DNA from: Sporichthya polymorpha DSM 43042
Lineage (GTDB): Bacteria > Actinomycetota > Actinomycetes > Sporichthyales > Sporichthyaceae
Assembly (NCBI RefSeq): GCF_000384115.1
Contig: NZ_KB913029.1
Location: 5,431,057 to 5,495,056 of the forward strand
Length of the DNA: 64,000 bases
Reading direction: 5' to 3'
The notes under the pieces are model-generated. The model was not told the DNA's origin. It saw nothing but the letters and a program-made list of their open reading frames with translations, and made no database searches. The first letter of the stretch is position 1; every line of letters begins with the position of its first letter. Positions 1 through 8,902 of the stretch are shown here, piece by piece. The translations under genes were made by a program, and so were the position numbers.

Positions 1-227
1 TTGGTCCAGGTGCCCGCGGTGTACTCGGGGATGTGGACGGCGTGCAGGTAGGCCTCGCCGTCCCGGAACGTGACGAAGCCGTCGACCAGCGAGGCACGAC
101 CGGCCCGCAGCGACTTGACCTCGGTGCCGGTCAGGACGAGCCCGGCCTCGTAGACGTCCTCGATGTGGTAGTCGTGCCGCGCCTTCTTGTTCTGGGCGAT
201 GATCTTTCGCCCCTTCTCCCGCGACAT
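1..227 (-). CDS. smpB: SsrA-binding protein SmpB, N-terminal part (cut by left edge)
   Basis: SmpB binds tmRNA and delivers it to stalled ribosomes for trans-translation. The visible 75 residues begin [20 protein letters not shown] and contain the family hallmarks [10 protein letters not shown] and [13 protein letters not shown]. The C-terminal half lies beyond the window. The ATG at 227 is 31 bases after the stop of the M23 peptidase gene, so smpB is probably the last gene of the prfB-ftsE-ftsX-M23 run. A prfB/ftsEX/smpB order is common in actinobacteria. No ssrA (tmRNA) gene is seen inside the window. Identity is close to certain; only the end is missing. Confidence 0.95.
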   Translation of the reverse strand, partial: MSREKGRKIIAQNKKARHDYHIEDVYEAGLVLTGTEVKSLRAGRASLVDGFVTFRDGEAYLHAVHIPEYTAGTWT

Positions 228-258
228 GAGGACGAAGAGTACCCAGCGACCGGTCGGG

Positions 259-1512
259 TCAGTTCAACCATTTCATCGGGTCGACGAAGTGGCCGTCCTC
301 CATCACCTCGAAGTGCAGGTGCGGGCCGGTCGAGTAGCCGGTGCTGCCGGAGTACGCGAGCACCTCGCCGCGGGAGAGCTTCTCCCCGCGGCTGGCGGCG
401 AAGCGCGAGAGGTGGTTGTAGGTCGTCACGAGGTAGACCCCGTTGACGTAGCCGTGGTCGACGACGACCCGGTAGCCGTAGGCGCTGTTGTAGTACGCCT
501 CGATGACCCGGCCGTCGCGGGCGGCGCGGACGGCGGTGCCGCTCGGGACACCGAAGTCCGTGCCGGTGTGCAGCTTGTACCGGCGCAGGATCGGGTGGTA
601 GCGCATCCCGTACGACGAGGTGATCGGGCCACTGACGGGCCGGCTGAGCCATCCGGTGCCCGAGACGACCTTGCGGCCGGTCTTCTCGGCGGCCTTGCGG
701 GCGGCCTCGGCGCGCTTGCGGATGATCTCGGCGAGTCGGTCGGACTCGGCCTTCATCGCCGCGAGGCGCGTCTCGATCTGATCGCGGAGCTCCTCGGCCT
801 TCTCCAGCGCCGACTCGCGGGCCGCGATCAGCACCTGCACCTCGGCCTGGGCGGCAGCGGCGGCGTTCCGCGCCTGGGTCGTCCGGGTGACCGCGACCTC
901 GGCGGCCTGCTTCTGAGCGACGATGCGCTCGCGGGACTCGTCGAGGAACTGCTGCTTGGCCTCCAACTCCTGCTGGAGGGCGTCGAGGTCGGCCAGCACC
1001 TGCTTCTCGGAGCGGTTGACCGTCTCGTAGTAGGCCAGTGACGAGGTGAGTTCCTCCGGGCTCTGCGCGTTCATGACGACCGAGAGCCGCTGGAAGTCCC
1101 CGCCCATGTACGCGGCGCGGGCCAGCGCGGCCAGGGCCTCGCGGTGCGCCCGCATCCGGCCCTGGGCGCCGAGATACTCGATCAGCGCCTGCTCGGCGTG
1201 GGACTCGGTCGCGGCGAGGTCGATCGCGGCGTCGTGCTCGGCCAGCTCGGCCTCGGCGACGGCCGTCCGGGCAGCGGCGAGCGCCGCCTGCGCCGGCGGC
1301 AGCTTGGCCTCGGCGGCCTCGAGCGCGGACGTCGCCTCGGCGACCTCCTCCTCCTGCTCGTGGAGGTGCTCGTCGAGCTGCTGGACCTGCTGGTCCACCG
1401 CCCGCTTCTTCGCCTTGGGGTCGGTGTCCGCGGCGGCCGACGGCACCAACAGCGCCCCCACCGTCACGGCGACGACGACCGCGAGCCGCTTGCGGCGGAC
1501 CCAGACGGACAT
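259..1512 (-). CDS. Secreted coiled-coil M23 peptidase, probable FtsEX-activated wall hydrolase
   Basis: A 417-residue EnvC-like protein. The ATG at 1512 begins a signal peptide ([10 protein letters not shown], a hydrophobic core, then SAAA). Residues about 28-235 are a heptad-rich Glu/Ala/Gln coiled coil. The last 120 residues are an M23 LytM domain with zinc-ligand motifs HTGTDFG and HLHFEV both intact, so it may be catalytic itself rather than only an activator like E. coli EnvC. It lies 92 bases after ftsX. Coiled-coil peptidases next to ftsEX are typically recruited to the division site by the FtsX outer loop. That role is inferred from position and architecture. An upstream in-frame GTG/ATG at 1539 exists but would put nine extra residues before the signal peptide. 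Confidence 0.88.
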   Translation of the reverse strand: MSVWVRRKRLAVVVAVTVGALLVPSAAADTDPKAKKRAVDQQVQQLDEHLHEQEEEVAEATSALEAAEAKLPPAQAALAAARTAVAEAELAEHDAAIDLAATESHAEQALIEYLGAQGRMRAHREALAALARAAYMGGDFQRLSVVMNAQSPEELTSSLAYYETVNRSEKQVLADLDALQQELEAKQQFLDESRERIVAQKQAAEVAVTRTTQARNAAAAAQAEVQVLIAARESALEKAEELRDQIETRLAAMKAESDRLAEIIRKRAEAARKAAEKTGRKVVSGTGWLSRPVSGPITSSYGMRYHPILRRYKLHTGTDFGVPSGTAVRAARDGRVIEAYYNSAYGYRVVVDHGYVNGVYLVTTYNHLSRFAASRGEKLSRGEVLAYSGSTGYSTGPHLHFEVMEDGHFVDPMKWLN

Positions 1513-1604
1513 ACCTCTCCCCCAAACCCCAACAATCACATCCGTCCCATGAGTATCACGCCGGAGCGGGCGCGGTCCGCAGGGCGCGCCGGGGCGGGGT
1601 CAGG

Positions 1605-2516
1605 TCAGACGCGGAGGTAGCGGCGCAGCGTGACGGCGGAGACGAGGGCGGAGCCGCCGACGCCGAAGAGGAACAGCCACGGGATGGTCGTGAAGACGGC
1701 GTCCCAGCCGATGAACGAGGTGAACTGGAAGTTCGGTTCGAGGTAGTGGTCGACGCCGGCCCACTTGGCGGCGACGACGAGGATCGTCGCAAGCACCGCC
1801 CCGACCGCGCCGGCGATGGCGCCCTCGAGGATGAACGGCAGTCGGATGTAGAAGTTCGACGCGCCGACCAGGCGCATGATCCCGGTCTCCCGCCGTCGGC
1901 TGTAGGCCGAGAGCCGGATCGTGTTGATGATCAGCAGCAGGGCGGCGCCGAGGATGATCCCCGCGAGCAGGAGCGCACCGATCGAGACGGCGCGCAGGAC
2001 GCGGAAGAACGGTTCGAGGACGGTTCGCTGGTCCTGGACCTGATACACCCCGGGCCGGCCGTTGAAGGCACTGAAGATGATGTCGTACTTCGTCGGGTCC
2101 GAGAGCTTCACGCGGTAGGACTCCGGCAGCGCGTCCGGGGTGATGTTCTCGGCGATCGCAGAGCCGGAGAACCGCTCCTTGAATCGCTCGTAGGCCTCGG
2201 GCTTGGTCTCGAAGTAGACGTCCTCGACGAGTGGCTTGAGCTTGTTCAGGTCGGCGGAGATGGCCGACTTCTGCTCCTCCGTCGCGGCGCCGGACTTGCA
2301 GCTCGCGGCGTTGGTGTCGGTCGGCAGGCAGAGGAAGAGGGTGACCTCGACCTTGTCGTACCAGTAGTCCTTCATCGTGTCGACCTGCTTGCCCGTCAGC
2401 ATCGCGAGGCCGAACAGGGCGAGGGACACGGCGGTGGTGATGACCACCGCGATGGTCATGGTGAGGTTCCGCTTGAGACCGGTGGTGATCTCCTGCGTGA
2501 CGAACGAAACTCTCAC
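1605..2516 (-). CDS. ftsX: Cell division ABC transporter permease FtsX
   Basis: A 303-residue membrane subunit of the FtsEX complex, which couples divisome state to peptidoglycan hydrolysis. It starts MRVSFVTQEITTGLKRNLTM. One N-terminal membrane helix (about 20-42) is followed by an extracytoplasmic loop of about 120 residues, then three C-terminal helices (about 170-195, 225-250, 275-297), the normal FtsX topology. The loop contains two cysteines (LFLCLPT and AASCKSG), probably a disulfide, as in the mycobacterial FtsX outer domain. Start is 10 bases after ftsE, so the two are co-translated. Confidence 0.96.
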   Translation of the reverse strand: MRVSFVTQEITTGLKRNLTMTIAVVITTAVSLALFGLAMLTGKQVDTMKDYWYDKVEVTLFLCLPTDTNAASCKSGAATEEQKSAISADLNKLKPLVEDVYFETKPEAYERFKERFSGSAIAENITPDALPESYRVKLSDPTKYDIIFSAFNGRPGVYQVQDQRTVLEPFFRVLRAVSIGALLLAGIILGAALLLIINTIRLSAYSRRRETGIMRLVGASNFYIRLPFILEGAIAGAVGAVLATILVVAAKWAGVDHYLEPNFQFTSFIGWDAVFTTIPWLFLFGVGGSALVSAVTLRRYLRV

Positions 2517-2526
2517 GCGGCGCCCC

Positions 2527-3216
2527 TCATGCGCTGTAGCCGTACACGCCGCGGTGCTGGTCGCGCACCATCCGACCGGTCTCCAGCTCGATGACGCGCT
2601 TGCGCATCTGGTCGACGATCGCCTGGTCGTGAGTGGCCATCAGAACCGTGGTGCCGGTCCGGTTGATGCGGTCCAGCAGCTTCATGATCCCGACCGAGGT
2701 GTTCGGGTCGAGGTTTCCGGTGGGCTCGTCGGCGATGAGGATGAGCGGCCGGTTGACGAACGCGCGGGCGATCGCGACCCGCTGCTGCTCACCACCGGAG
2801 AGCTCGTCCGGCATGCGGTCCTCCTTGCCGGAGAGACCGACCAGCTCGAGCACCTCGGGCACGACCCGGCGGGTGACACCGCGGGACTTGCCGATCACCT
2901 CGAGCGCGAACGCGACGTTCTCGAAGACGGTCTTGTTCGGCAGGAGGCGGAAGTCCTGGAAGACCGTCCCGATCTGGCGGCGCAGCTGCGGCACCTTCCA
3001 GTTCGAGAGGCGGGAGAGGTCCTTGCCGAGCACGTGGACTGTTCCCGTCGTCGGCTTCTCCTCCTTGAGGACGAGTCGCAGGAACGTCGACTTCCCCGAG
3101 CCGGAGGTTCCGACGAGGAAGACGAACTCGCCCTTGTTGATCTCGAGCGAGATGTCGCGCAGCGCCGGCCGGTCCTGGCTCGGGTACGTCTTGGTGACGT
3201 TGTCCAAACGGATCAT
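2527..3216 (-). CDS. ftsE: Cell division ATP-binding protein FtsE
   Basis: A 229-residue cytoplasmic ABC ATPase that pairs with FtsX. Walker A is GTSGSGKST (about residue 36), the signature is LSGGEQQR, Walker B is [10 protein letters not shown] and the H-loop is MATHD. The length is normal for FtsE. The ATG at 3216 begins [14 protein letters not shown]. It follows prfB by 42 bases and precedes ftsX by 10, giving the conserved prfB-ftsE-ftsX operon. ATP binding is thought to reshape FtsX and switch on the extracellular hydrolase, probably the M23 protein encoded downstream. Confidence 0.97.
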   Translation of the reverse strand: MIRLDNVTKTYPSQDRPALRDISLEINKGEFVFLVGTSGSGKSTFLRLVLKEEKPTTGTVHVLGKDLSRLSNWKVPQLRRQIGTVFQDFRLLPNKTVFENVAFALEVIGKSRGVTRRVVPEVLELVGLSGKEDRMPDELSGGEQQRVAIARAFVNRPLILIADEPTGNLDPNTSVGIMKLLDRINRTGTTVLMATHDQAIVDQMRKRVIELETGRMVRDQHRGVYGYSA

Positions 3217-3258
3217 GGTGAGACCGATGGTAGGCGGGGCACGGCCCCGAATGGCGGA

Positions 3259-4368
3259 TTAGGAGGTGGCGCCGGAGCGCCGCCACCGGATGCCGGCCTC
3301 GATGAAATCGTCGATCTCACCGTTGAAAACGGCCTGCGGGTTGCCGACCTCGTGCTCGGTGCGGAGGTCCTTCACCATCTGGTACGGGTGCACGACGTAC
3401 GAACGCATCTGATTGCCCCACGAACCGGACGAATCGTCCTTCAGTGCGTTGATCTTCGCCTGCTCCTCGCGGCGGCGGACCTCCAGCAGCTTGGCCTGGA
3501 GGACCTCCATCGCCCGCGCCTTGTTCTGCAGCTGCGAGCGCTCGTTCTGACAGGAGACGACGATCCCGGTCGGGATGTGCGTCAGCCGGACGGCCGAGTC
3601 GGTCGTGTTGACCCCCTGACCACCGGGGCCGGAGGCGCGGAAGACGTCGACCCGGATCTGGTCCTCGGGGATCTCGACGTGGTCGGTGGTGTCCGTCACC
3701 GGGACCACCTCGACCCCGGCGAAGGAGGTCTGCCGGCGGCCCTGGTTGTCGAACGGCGAGATCCGGACCAGGCGGTGCGTGCCCTGCTCGACGCTGAGCG
3801 TGCCGTAGGCGTACGGGGCGTGGACGACGAACGTGGCGGACTTGATGCCCGCCTCCTCGGCGTAGGACGTGTCGTAGACCTCGGTGGAGTACCCGTGGCG
3901 CTCGGCCCAGCGCAGGTACATGCGGAAGAGCATCTCGGCGAAGTCCGCGGCGTCGACGCCGCCGGCCTCGGACCGGATCGTGACGAGGGCGTCCCGGGCG
4001 TCGTACTCGCCGTTGAGGAGGGTGCGGACCTCCAGCTCGCCGATCTCCCGCTGCAGGTTCGCGAGCTCGGTCTCGGCCTCGGCGCGCGTGTCGGCGTCGT
4101 CCGCCTCCTCGGCCATCTCCCACAGGACGCCCAGGTCGTCGACGCGGCGCCGGACCTGCTCCATGCGCTTGATCTCGGACTGCACGACCGACATCCGGCT
4201 CGTGACCTTCTGAGCGCGCTCCTGGTCGTCCCAGAGGTCCGGGGCGGCGGCCTGCTGCTCCAGGTCGGCGTACTCGGAACGCAGCGCGTCGAGGTCGACG
4301 ACTGCCTCGACCGAGGTCAGCGTCGCATCGAGCGCCTTGAGCGCTTCGGCGAATTCGGGTCCGGCCAC
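3259..4368 (-). CDS. prfB: Peptide chain release factor 2
   Basis: RF2 (369 residues) recognises UGA and UAA stop codons. The anticodon-like SPF tripeptide (RISPFDNQG) and the catalytic GGQ loop (SGPGGQGVN) are both present. The reading frame is continuous from the GTG at 4368. There is no in-frame TGA near codon 26, so the autoregulatory +1 frameshift of many bacteria is absent. A TAGGCT hexamer lies eight bases before the GTG, so the mRNA may be leaderless, though transcription could also run in from the surface-protein gene 47 bases upstream. Confidence 0.97.
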   Translation of the reverse strand: MAGPEFAEALKALDATLTSVEAVVDLDALRSEYADLEQQAAAPDLWDDQERAQKVTSRMSVVQSEIKRMEQVRRRVDDLGVLWEMAEEADDADTRAEAETELANLQREIGELEVRTLLNGEYDARDALVTIRSEAGGVDAADFAEMLFRMYLRWAERHGYSTEVYDTSYAEEAGIKSATFVVHAPYAYGTLSVEQGTHRLVRISPFDNQGRRQTSFAGVEVVPVTDTTDHVEIPEDQIRVDVFRASGPGGQGVNTTDSAVRLTHIPTGIVVSCQNERSQLQNKARAMEVLQAKLLEVRRREEQAKINALKDDSSGSWGNQMRSYVVHPYQMVKDLRTEHEVGNPQAVFNGEIDDFIEAGIRWRRSGATS

Positions 4369-4415
4369 GAGGGTTCAGCCTACGTGGCCGGACCGCCGAC
4401 GTTCGCCCCGGTCGA

Positions 4416-5648
4416 TCAGACCTTGCGGTGGCGTCCCCGGGGCCGCCCGGCCCGGCCACCCGCCGCGGTGAGCGCGCTCCCCGCCGCGACCAGCAGTCCA
4501 CCGACCGCGAGCAGGCTCCCGTCCGCCCCGCTCTGCGGGAGCGGCCGGACCTGCGGCGCCGCCCCGCTCTGCGCCTCCGGCCCCGCCGCCTCGGTCGGCT
4601 CGGCGGTGTCGTTCGGGTCGGCCGGGTCCGACGGGTCCGACGGCCCCGACGCGTCGTCCGTGTCCACCGGGTCGGTCGGGCTCGTGGTGTCGTCGGGGTC
4701 CGTGCTGTCCGACGGCCCGGACGTGTCGTCCGTCTCCACCGGCTCGGTCGTGTCCTCCGGCTCGGTCGTGTCGTCCTGGCCCGAGGTGTCGGTCGTGTCC
4801 TCCGGCTCGGTCGTGTCCTCCGGCCCGGTCGTGTCCTCCGGCCCGGTCGTGTCCTCCGGCCCGGTCGTGTCCTCCGGCTCGGTCGTGTCCTCCGGCTCGG
4901 TCGTGTCCTCCGGCTCCGTCGTGTCGTCGGGGCCCGTGGTGTCGGCGGGCTCGACCGGCTCGTCCGGCGTGACCGGCTCCTCCGGCGTCGTCGGCTCGTC
5001 CGGCGCCGTCGGCTCGTCCGGCGTCGTCGGCTCGTCCGGCGTCGTCGGCTCCTCCGGCGTCGTCGGCTCCTCCGGCGTGCTCGGCTCCTCCGGCGTGCTC
5101 GGCTCCTGAGGGTTCGACTGCTCGACCGGGACCGACTTGGCGCAGACGAACCAGTGGCTGATGCCGGCGGGCTTGCCGTTCTTGTTCAGCGGGGAGTGGA
5201 GGTCCTCCCACGGGAGCTGGCCGAGGCCCGTGGGCGGGTTGTTCGCGGTGCCGGGGCGGTAGAGGTTGTAGCCGTTGCCGCCCTTGACCACGACGCCGAG
5301 GATCTCGTAGCCGGCCTTGATTGCGGTGATCGTCAGGTAGGTCTCGCCGAGCCGGCCGTCCTCGTACGACAGGACGGTGTTGGGGTCGGCGTACTCCTTG
5401 CCGTCGATGCCGTAGCGCTGGCCGCCGAGGCCGACACCGAACTTGCCGCTGCCGCAGGAGGTGGCGTTGCCCGAGGCCGCGCTCGCGCGGTTGTCCCCGG
5501 CGTTCTCGGCGGCGGGGACCGCGCTCGCGGCCGTGCCGGCGGCGACCACGGCCGCGACGGCGGTGCCCGCGGTCACAGCCGCTCGGCCGGCGGCCACGCG
5601 GGAGGCGCTGGGCTTGCGGTGACGCCCGCGCACGGAGTTGTTCTGCAT
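4416..5648 (-). CDS. Sortase-anchored surface protein with Thr/Pro/acidic stalk (LPQSG)
   Basis: A 410-residue surface protein. The ATG at 5648 (GAGAGGG ribosome site) starts MQNNSVRGRHRKPSASR, then a signal peptide ending near SAVPAAENA. A globular domain of about 110 residues contains one or two cysteines and ends ISHWFVCAKS. It is followed by about 180 residues of low-complexity stalk: TPEEP/TPDEP units, then EPEDTT/GPEDTT units. The C-terminus is LPQSG, a hydrophobic helix and RGRHRKV, a class E/LPxTG-like sorting signal with S replacing T. No sortase gene is in the window. Its position just upstream of prfB, with no visible terminator between, is unusual. The ligand of the head domain is unknown. 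Confidence 0.85.
   Translation of the reverse strand: MQNNSVRGRHRKPSASRVAAGRAAVTAGTAVAAVVAAGTAASAVPAAENAGDNRASAASGNATSCGSGKFGVGLGGQRYGIDGKEYADPNTVLSYEDGRLGETYLTITAIKAGYEILGVVVKGGNGYNLYRPGTANNPPTGLGQLPWEDLHSPLNKNGKPAGISHWFVCAKSVPVEQSNPQEPSTPEEPSTPEEPTTPEEPTTPDEPTTPDEPTAPDEPTTPEEPVTPDEPVEPADTTGPDDTTEPEDTTEPEDTTEPEDTTGPEDTTGPEDTTGPEDTTEPEDTTDTSGQDDTTEPEDTTEPVETDDTSGPSDSTDPDDTTSPTDPVDTDDASGPSDPSDPADPNDTAEPTEAAGPEAQSGAAPQVRPLPQSGADGSLLAVGGLLVAAGSALTAAGGRAGRPRGRHRKV
4735..5106 (-). repeat. Tandem coding repeats in the LPQSG protein stalk
   Basis: Two adjacent arrays of short repeats. From about 4735 to 4925 an 18-base unit encodes EPEDTT or GPEDTT, with many units identical at the DNA level. From about 4970 to 5106 units encode TTPDEP/TTPEEP. 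Near-identical codon choice points to recent expansion by slippage, so stalk length probably varies between strains. Confidence 0.9.
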
Positions 5649-5770
5649 CGACACCCTCTCGGATCCGGACCAATCCATCCCTATTCGGACGAACCGGGAC
5701 GAAAGCTTGGTGGATCCTGAGTGTGATGCAACTCCCGGGGTCGGCGACAGAGGTCGTTGGGCCCTCATTG

Positions 5771-5856
5771 CCCCAGTGAGCGACAGAGTTGAAAGAGTTG
5801 AGGCGTCTCCGCGGTGCGGGGACGCCTCATGAGTTTCAACCCGGTCGCTCAGTGGG
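5771..5856. repeat. 86-bp palindromic element, copy 1
   Basis: A long interrupted palindrome. Outer arms are CCCAGTGAGCGAC and GTCGCTCAGTGGG, middle arms TTGAAA and TTTCAA, and the inner stem is TGAGGCGTCTCCGC paired with GCGGGGACGCCTCA around a two-base centre. It starts 12 bases after the stop of the first RTX gene. It matches copy 2 (6837-6922) at all but three positions. It could be a terminator, a MITE-like insertion or an RNA element. Confidence 0.9.
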
Positions 5857-5867
5857 GCGGGGCGGGG

Positions 5868-6824
5868 TCAGGACCGCTCGTCGTCCTTCCCCGGCCCGCC
5901 GCGGAGGGTGTCGCTGCCCGGCCCGCCGCGGAGGACGTCGTTGCCCTGGCCGCCGGCGAGCTTGTCCTGGCCCGGGCCGCCGGAGATCTTGTCGTTCCCG
6001 CCCCCGCCGGCGAGGTCGTCGTTCCCGGCTCCGCCGCAGAGGATGTCGTTTCCTCCCCCGCCGCGAATCCTGTCGTTGCCGCCGTAGCCGTAGATCAGGT
6101 CCGGCCCTGTGGTCCCGGTCAGGACGTCGTTGCCGTTCGTCCCCCGCAGAACCGTGACCTTCTTCGACGACCCCGTGAAGTCACATTTCGCCTCGAGCTT
6201 CGGCTTCGGGGTGGGCTTGGGCGTCGGCTTCGGGGTCGGTGCCGCACCCTCGACGTAGGTTCGGAAGCCGAGGTCCCCGCCCGGTTGCTGGGTCCACATC
6301 GCCGGCGCGGTGGACGAGGCGTTCCAGGCGGCGCCCCCGCCGTACGCGTCGCCGGCCGACTGGGGAGCGCGGTACTGCGCTGCCTCCTGCGTCCGGAGGA
6401 CCAGCGCGTACCTGGTGCCGGCGACGACGGACGGCGGCGAACTGAAGTCGGCGGTCATGAAGGCGCCGCCCGGTTCGGCCGGTACCGCGCCGCCGTCGAT
6501 CTCGGCGGAGGCGATCAGGTCCGGCCCGGGCCAGCCGTTGCTCAGCGTCGAGCGCACCTCCACCGTGACGGGCAACGGCGCCATCGCGCCGCGGCGGAGG
6601 AACACCTCCACCCGGTCCAGGCGACCCGACCGACCCGCGGTGAACGTCTGCGCGGCGGTGAACTGGAGGCCGCCGCTGTTCCCGACGGACGTCGCGCTCC
6701 CGCTGGTGTCGGTCTGCTGCTGGTCGAGCTCCCCCGCAGCGGTCGCGGTGGTGCCCGTGACGGTCAGGGCGACCGCCGCGGCGACCGCGACCGGCAGGGC
6801 CAGGATCCGTGCGCTCCGCTGCAT
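5868..6824 (-). CDS. Secreted RTX-type calcium-binding repeat protein 1
   Basis: A 318-residue secreted protein, translated from the ATG at 6824 (a GTG at 6830 is also possible). A signal peptide (MQRSARILALPVAVAAAVAL) precedes a probable beta-sandwich of about 170 residues, with motifs AQTFTAG and GTRYALVLRT. A Thr-Pro-Lys hinge and about 90 residues of GGxGxDxLx RTX nonapeptides follow; these bind calcium and fold into a beta-roll. There is no protease or lipase domain, so it may be adhesive or structural. It is a paralogue of the gene at 6924-7925. The 86-bp palindrome begins only about a dozen bases before the start codon and leaves no clear ribosome site. Confidence 0.82.
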   Translation of the reverse strand: MQRSARILALPVAVAAAVALTVTGTTATAAGELDQQQTDTSGSATSVGNSGGLQFTAAQTFTAGRSGRLDRVEVFLRRGAMAPLPVTVEVRSTLSNGWPGPDLIASAEIDGGAVPAEPGGAFMTADFSSPPSVVAGTRYALVLRTQEAAQYRAPQSAGDAYGGGAAWNASSTAPAMWTQQPGGDLGFRTYVEGAAPTPKPTPKPTPKPKLEAKCDFTGSSKKVTVLRGTNGNDVLTGTTGPDLIYGYGGNDRIRGGGGNDILCGGAGNDDLAGGGGNDKISGGPGQDKLAGGQGNDVLRGGPGSDTLRGGPGKDDERS

Positions 6825-6836
6825 CCGCACATGCTG

Positions 6837-6922
6837 CCCAGTGAGCGACAGAGTTGAAAGAGCTGAGGCGTCCCCGCGGTGCGGGGATGCCTCATGAGTT
6901 TCAACCCGGTCGCTCAGTGGGG
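6837..6922. repeat. 86-bp palindromic element, copy 2
   Basis: The second copy of the element at 5771-5856, with three substitutions. It starts one base after the stop of the second RTX gene and ends near the start codon of the first. Two of the three changes fall in the inner 14-bp stem and keep it paired as G:U when read on the plus strand. That suggests the structure itself is maintained. Confidence 0.9.
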
Positions 6923-6923
6923 G

Positions 6924-7925
6924 TCAGGACCGCTCGTCGTCCTTACCGGGCCCGCCGTTGACGGTGTCGCGGCCCGGACCGCCACGGAGGTGGTCGCGAC
7001 CACCGTTGCCGCGCAGGACGTCGTTGCCCTTGTTGCCGGCGAGCTTGTCCTGGCCCGGGCCGCCGGAGAGCTTGTCGTTGCCCCCACCACCGGCGAGGTC
7101 GTCGTTCCCGGCCCCACCGCAGAGGATGTCGTTCCCACCCCGGCCGCGGATCTTGTCGTTCCCGCCGTAGCCGTAGATCAGGTCCGGACCCTTGGTCCCG
7201 ATCAGCACGTCGTTCCCGTTGGTCCCCTTGAGAACGTTGTACTTCTTGGCCGCCTTCGACGACAGCGCGAAGTCGCACTTCGCCTCGAGCTTCGGCTTGG
7301 GCGTCGGCTTCGGGGTCGGCTTGGGGGTCGGGGTCGGGTCCGGCGTGCCGACGAAGGTGCGGAAAGCAAGGTCCCAGTCCGCGTCCTCGGCCCAGGACTC
7401 CGACTGATAGCCCGCGGCTTGGAAGAACGTGCCGCCTCCGTACGGGTCGCCCGAGATCCGTACCGCCGCGGCGTACTGGCCGTCAGCCGGGGAGGTGCGC
7501 AGGACGATGGCGTACTGCGTGCCCGCCGAGATCGCGTAGGGAGCCGAGAAGGTCACGGGAACGAACGCTGAAGGCACCCCGCCGTCGGCGATCGGCGCCG
7601 CGGCAGCCGGCACCTCCCCACTGGCCAGGACGTCAGCACCCACGTCGCCGGCGGAGGCGTTCCGGATCTCGATCCGGAGCGCGCCGGGCAGCTCTGCAGT
7701 GCGCCCCACCTTCAGGTCGATTCGACTCAGCGGCCCCGTCTGACCCGCAGTGAAGATCTGGGCCAAGCTGTACGAGCCGTGCACAGTGGCGGAGAAATTC
7801 GCCTGGTCCTGCTCCTGGTCGACGACCTGGGCCGCGCCGGCCGCGTGCGTCACGGCGAATCCGGCCGCGGTCGTGATCAGGGCGAGGGCGCAGGTGGCGC
7901 CGAGCTGGCGACGGAGCTTCGTCAT
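6924..7925 (-). CDS. Secreted RTX-type calcium-binding repeat protein 2
   Basis: A 333-residue paralogue of the 5868-6824 product with the same order: signal peptide (MTKLRRQLGATCALALITTA, then AAGA), a beta-rich domain containing AQIFTAG and GTQYAIVLRT, a Pro-Thr-Lys hinge, then about ten GGxGxD-type RTX repeats ending GPGKDDERS, as in the paralogue. The RTX half is much more conserved than the N-terminal domain. The ATG at 7925 is chosen because it starts a perfect signal peptide; upstream in-frame codons do not. Transcription probably starts in 7926-8080, divergently from the tryptophan dioxygenase gene. Function unknown; calcium-dependent surface or matrix attachment is an inference. Confidence 0.82.
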   Translation of the reverse strand: MTKLRRQLGATCALALITTAAGFAVTHAAGAAQVVDQEQDQANFSATVHGSYSLAQIFTAGQTGPLSRIDLKVGRTAELPGALRIEIRNASAGDVGADVLASGEVPAAAAPIADGGVPSAFVPVTFSAPYAISAGTQYAIVLRTSPADGQYAAAVRISGDPYGGGTFFQAAGYQSESWAEDADWDLAFRTFVGTPDPTPTPKPTPKPTPKPKLEAKCDFALSSKAAKKYNVLKGTNGNDVLIGTKGPDLIYGYGGNDKIRGRGGNDILCGGAGNDDLAGGGGNDKLSGGPGQDKLAGNKGNDVLRGNGGRDHLRGGPGRDTVNGGPGKDDERS

Positions 7926-8079
7926 GGCAAATCCCGGGACCGGCGAATGGGTTGCACTGATCGTGAGCTGAATCCGGCTCAGTGGGAGTGCGAAGGACGA
8001 GATCAGCCCGAATGTCCGAGTCGTTCTCACCCGTTCGGCCGTCTGGCCGCGCTTTCGACCCGGGGGCGGGTGGCGACGC

Positions 8080-8085
8080 TATGGT
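8080..8085 (+). promoter_or_regulatory. -10 hexamer TATGGT of a probable leaderless promoter
   Basis: TATGGT is separated from the GTG at 8093 by seven bases (CGGCCTC). This is the TANNNT-N7-start spacing typical of leaderless actinobacterial genes, and it favours GTG 8093 over the in-frame ATG at 8081. The -35 region is not clear. Confidence 0.5.
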
Positions 8086-8092
8086 CGGCCTC

Positions 8093-8902
8093 GTGACCAG
8101 CGCAGCGTCGCGCGCGTCGGAGGGTCGGTCCTTCGGCGAGGAGGGGGCCCGGCTCACCTACGGGTCGTACCTGCGGCTGCCCGAGCTCCTGGACCAGCAG
8201 CGCCCGGCGTCGGATCCGCCGGCGCACGACGAGCTGTTGTTCATCACAATCCACCAGGTCTACGAGCTGTGGTTCCAGCAACTGCTCCACGAGCTGGAGG
8301 CGGTCCGGGCCGCGATGTTCGACGGGCGGGCCTGGCAGGCCCGGGCCCTGCTCAGCCGCGTGCACTCGATCGAGCGGGTGCTGGTGGGGCAGGTCGAGGT
8401 CCTCGAGACGATGACCCCGCAGGACTTCCTCGCCTTCCGGTCACGGCTCGCGCCGGCGAGCGGGTTCCAGTCGGTCCAGTTCCGGGAGGTCGAGTTCCTC
8501 TCCGGCGCGAAGGACCGCGACTTCCTCGCGCGCTTCACCGCGCTCACCGACGCCGAGCGGGCGCGTCTCGAGCGTCGGCTCACCGAGCCCACCCTGTGGG
8601 ACGCGTTCCTGCACCTGCTCCGTGGCCGGGGCCTCGCGACCGACTCCGACCAGGCGATCACCGCGAGCCTGCTCACCGTCGCCCGGGACCGGGACACCCA
8701 CGGCGACGCCTGGGACCTGGCCGAGGCCCTCGTCGAGCACGACGCCAACGCGTGGCTGTGGCGCTCGCGCCACGTCGTCATGGTCGAACGTCAGATCGGC
8801 ACGAAGTCCGGGACCGGCGGCTCGTCCGGCGGTCCCTACCTGCGGGGCCGCCTGCCGTTGCGGTACTACCCCCTCTTGTGGGAGCTGCGGAATCATCTAT
8901 GA
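8093..8902 (+). CDS. kynA: Tryptophan 2,3-dioxygenase
   Basis: A heme enzyme opening the indole ring of L-tryptophan to N-formylkynurenine, the first step of the kynurenine route. At 269 residues it has normal length. It carries LTYGSYLRLPELL, the active-site-base region FITIHQVYELWF (His near residue 54), the proximal heme His in RSRHVVMVERQIG (near residue 227) and the substrate loop GTGGSSGGPYL. Its stop overlaps the ATG of the NAD-glutamate dehydrogenase by four bases (ATGA), so the two are translationally coupled. No other kynurenine-pathway gene is nearby. Confidence 0.95.
   Translation: MTSAASRASEGRSFGEEGARLTYGSYLRLPELLDQQRPASDPPAHDELLFITIHQVYELWFQQLLHELEAVRAAMFDGRAWQARALLSRVHSIERVLVGQVEVLETMTPQDFLAFRSRLAPASGFQSVQFREVEFLSGAKDRDFLARFTALTDAERARLERRLTEPTLWDAFLHLLRGRGLATDSDQAITASLLTVARDRDTHGDAWDLAEALVEHDANAWLWRSRHVVMVERQIGTKSGTGGSSGGPYLRGRLPLRYYPLLWELRNHL

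Noticed and set aside
3259-4368. Programmed frameshift in prfB
   Set aside because: The frame is continuous and no in-frame TGA occurs near codon 26.
4735-5106. Possible CRISPR-like array
   Set aside because: Repeats are contiguous, in frame, encode EPEDTT/TPDEP and have no spacers.
2377-5109. Plus-strand open frame spanning ftsE, prfB and the repeat gene
   Set aside because: Shadow frame; the C-terminal Ser-Gly repeats are merely the antisense of the EPEDTT codons.
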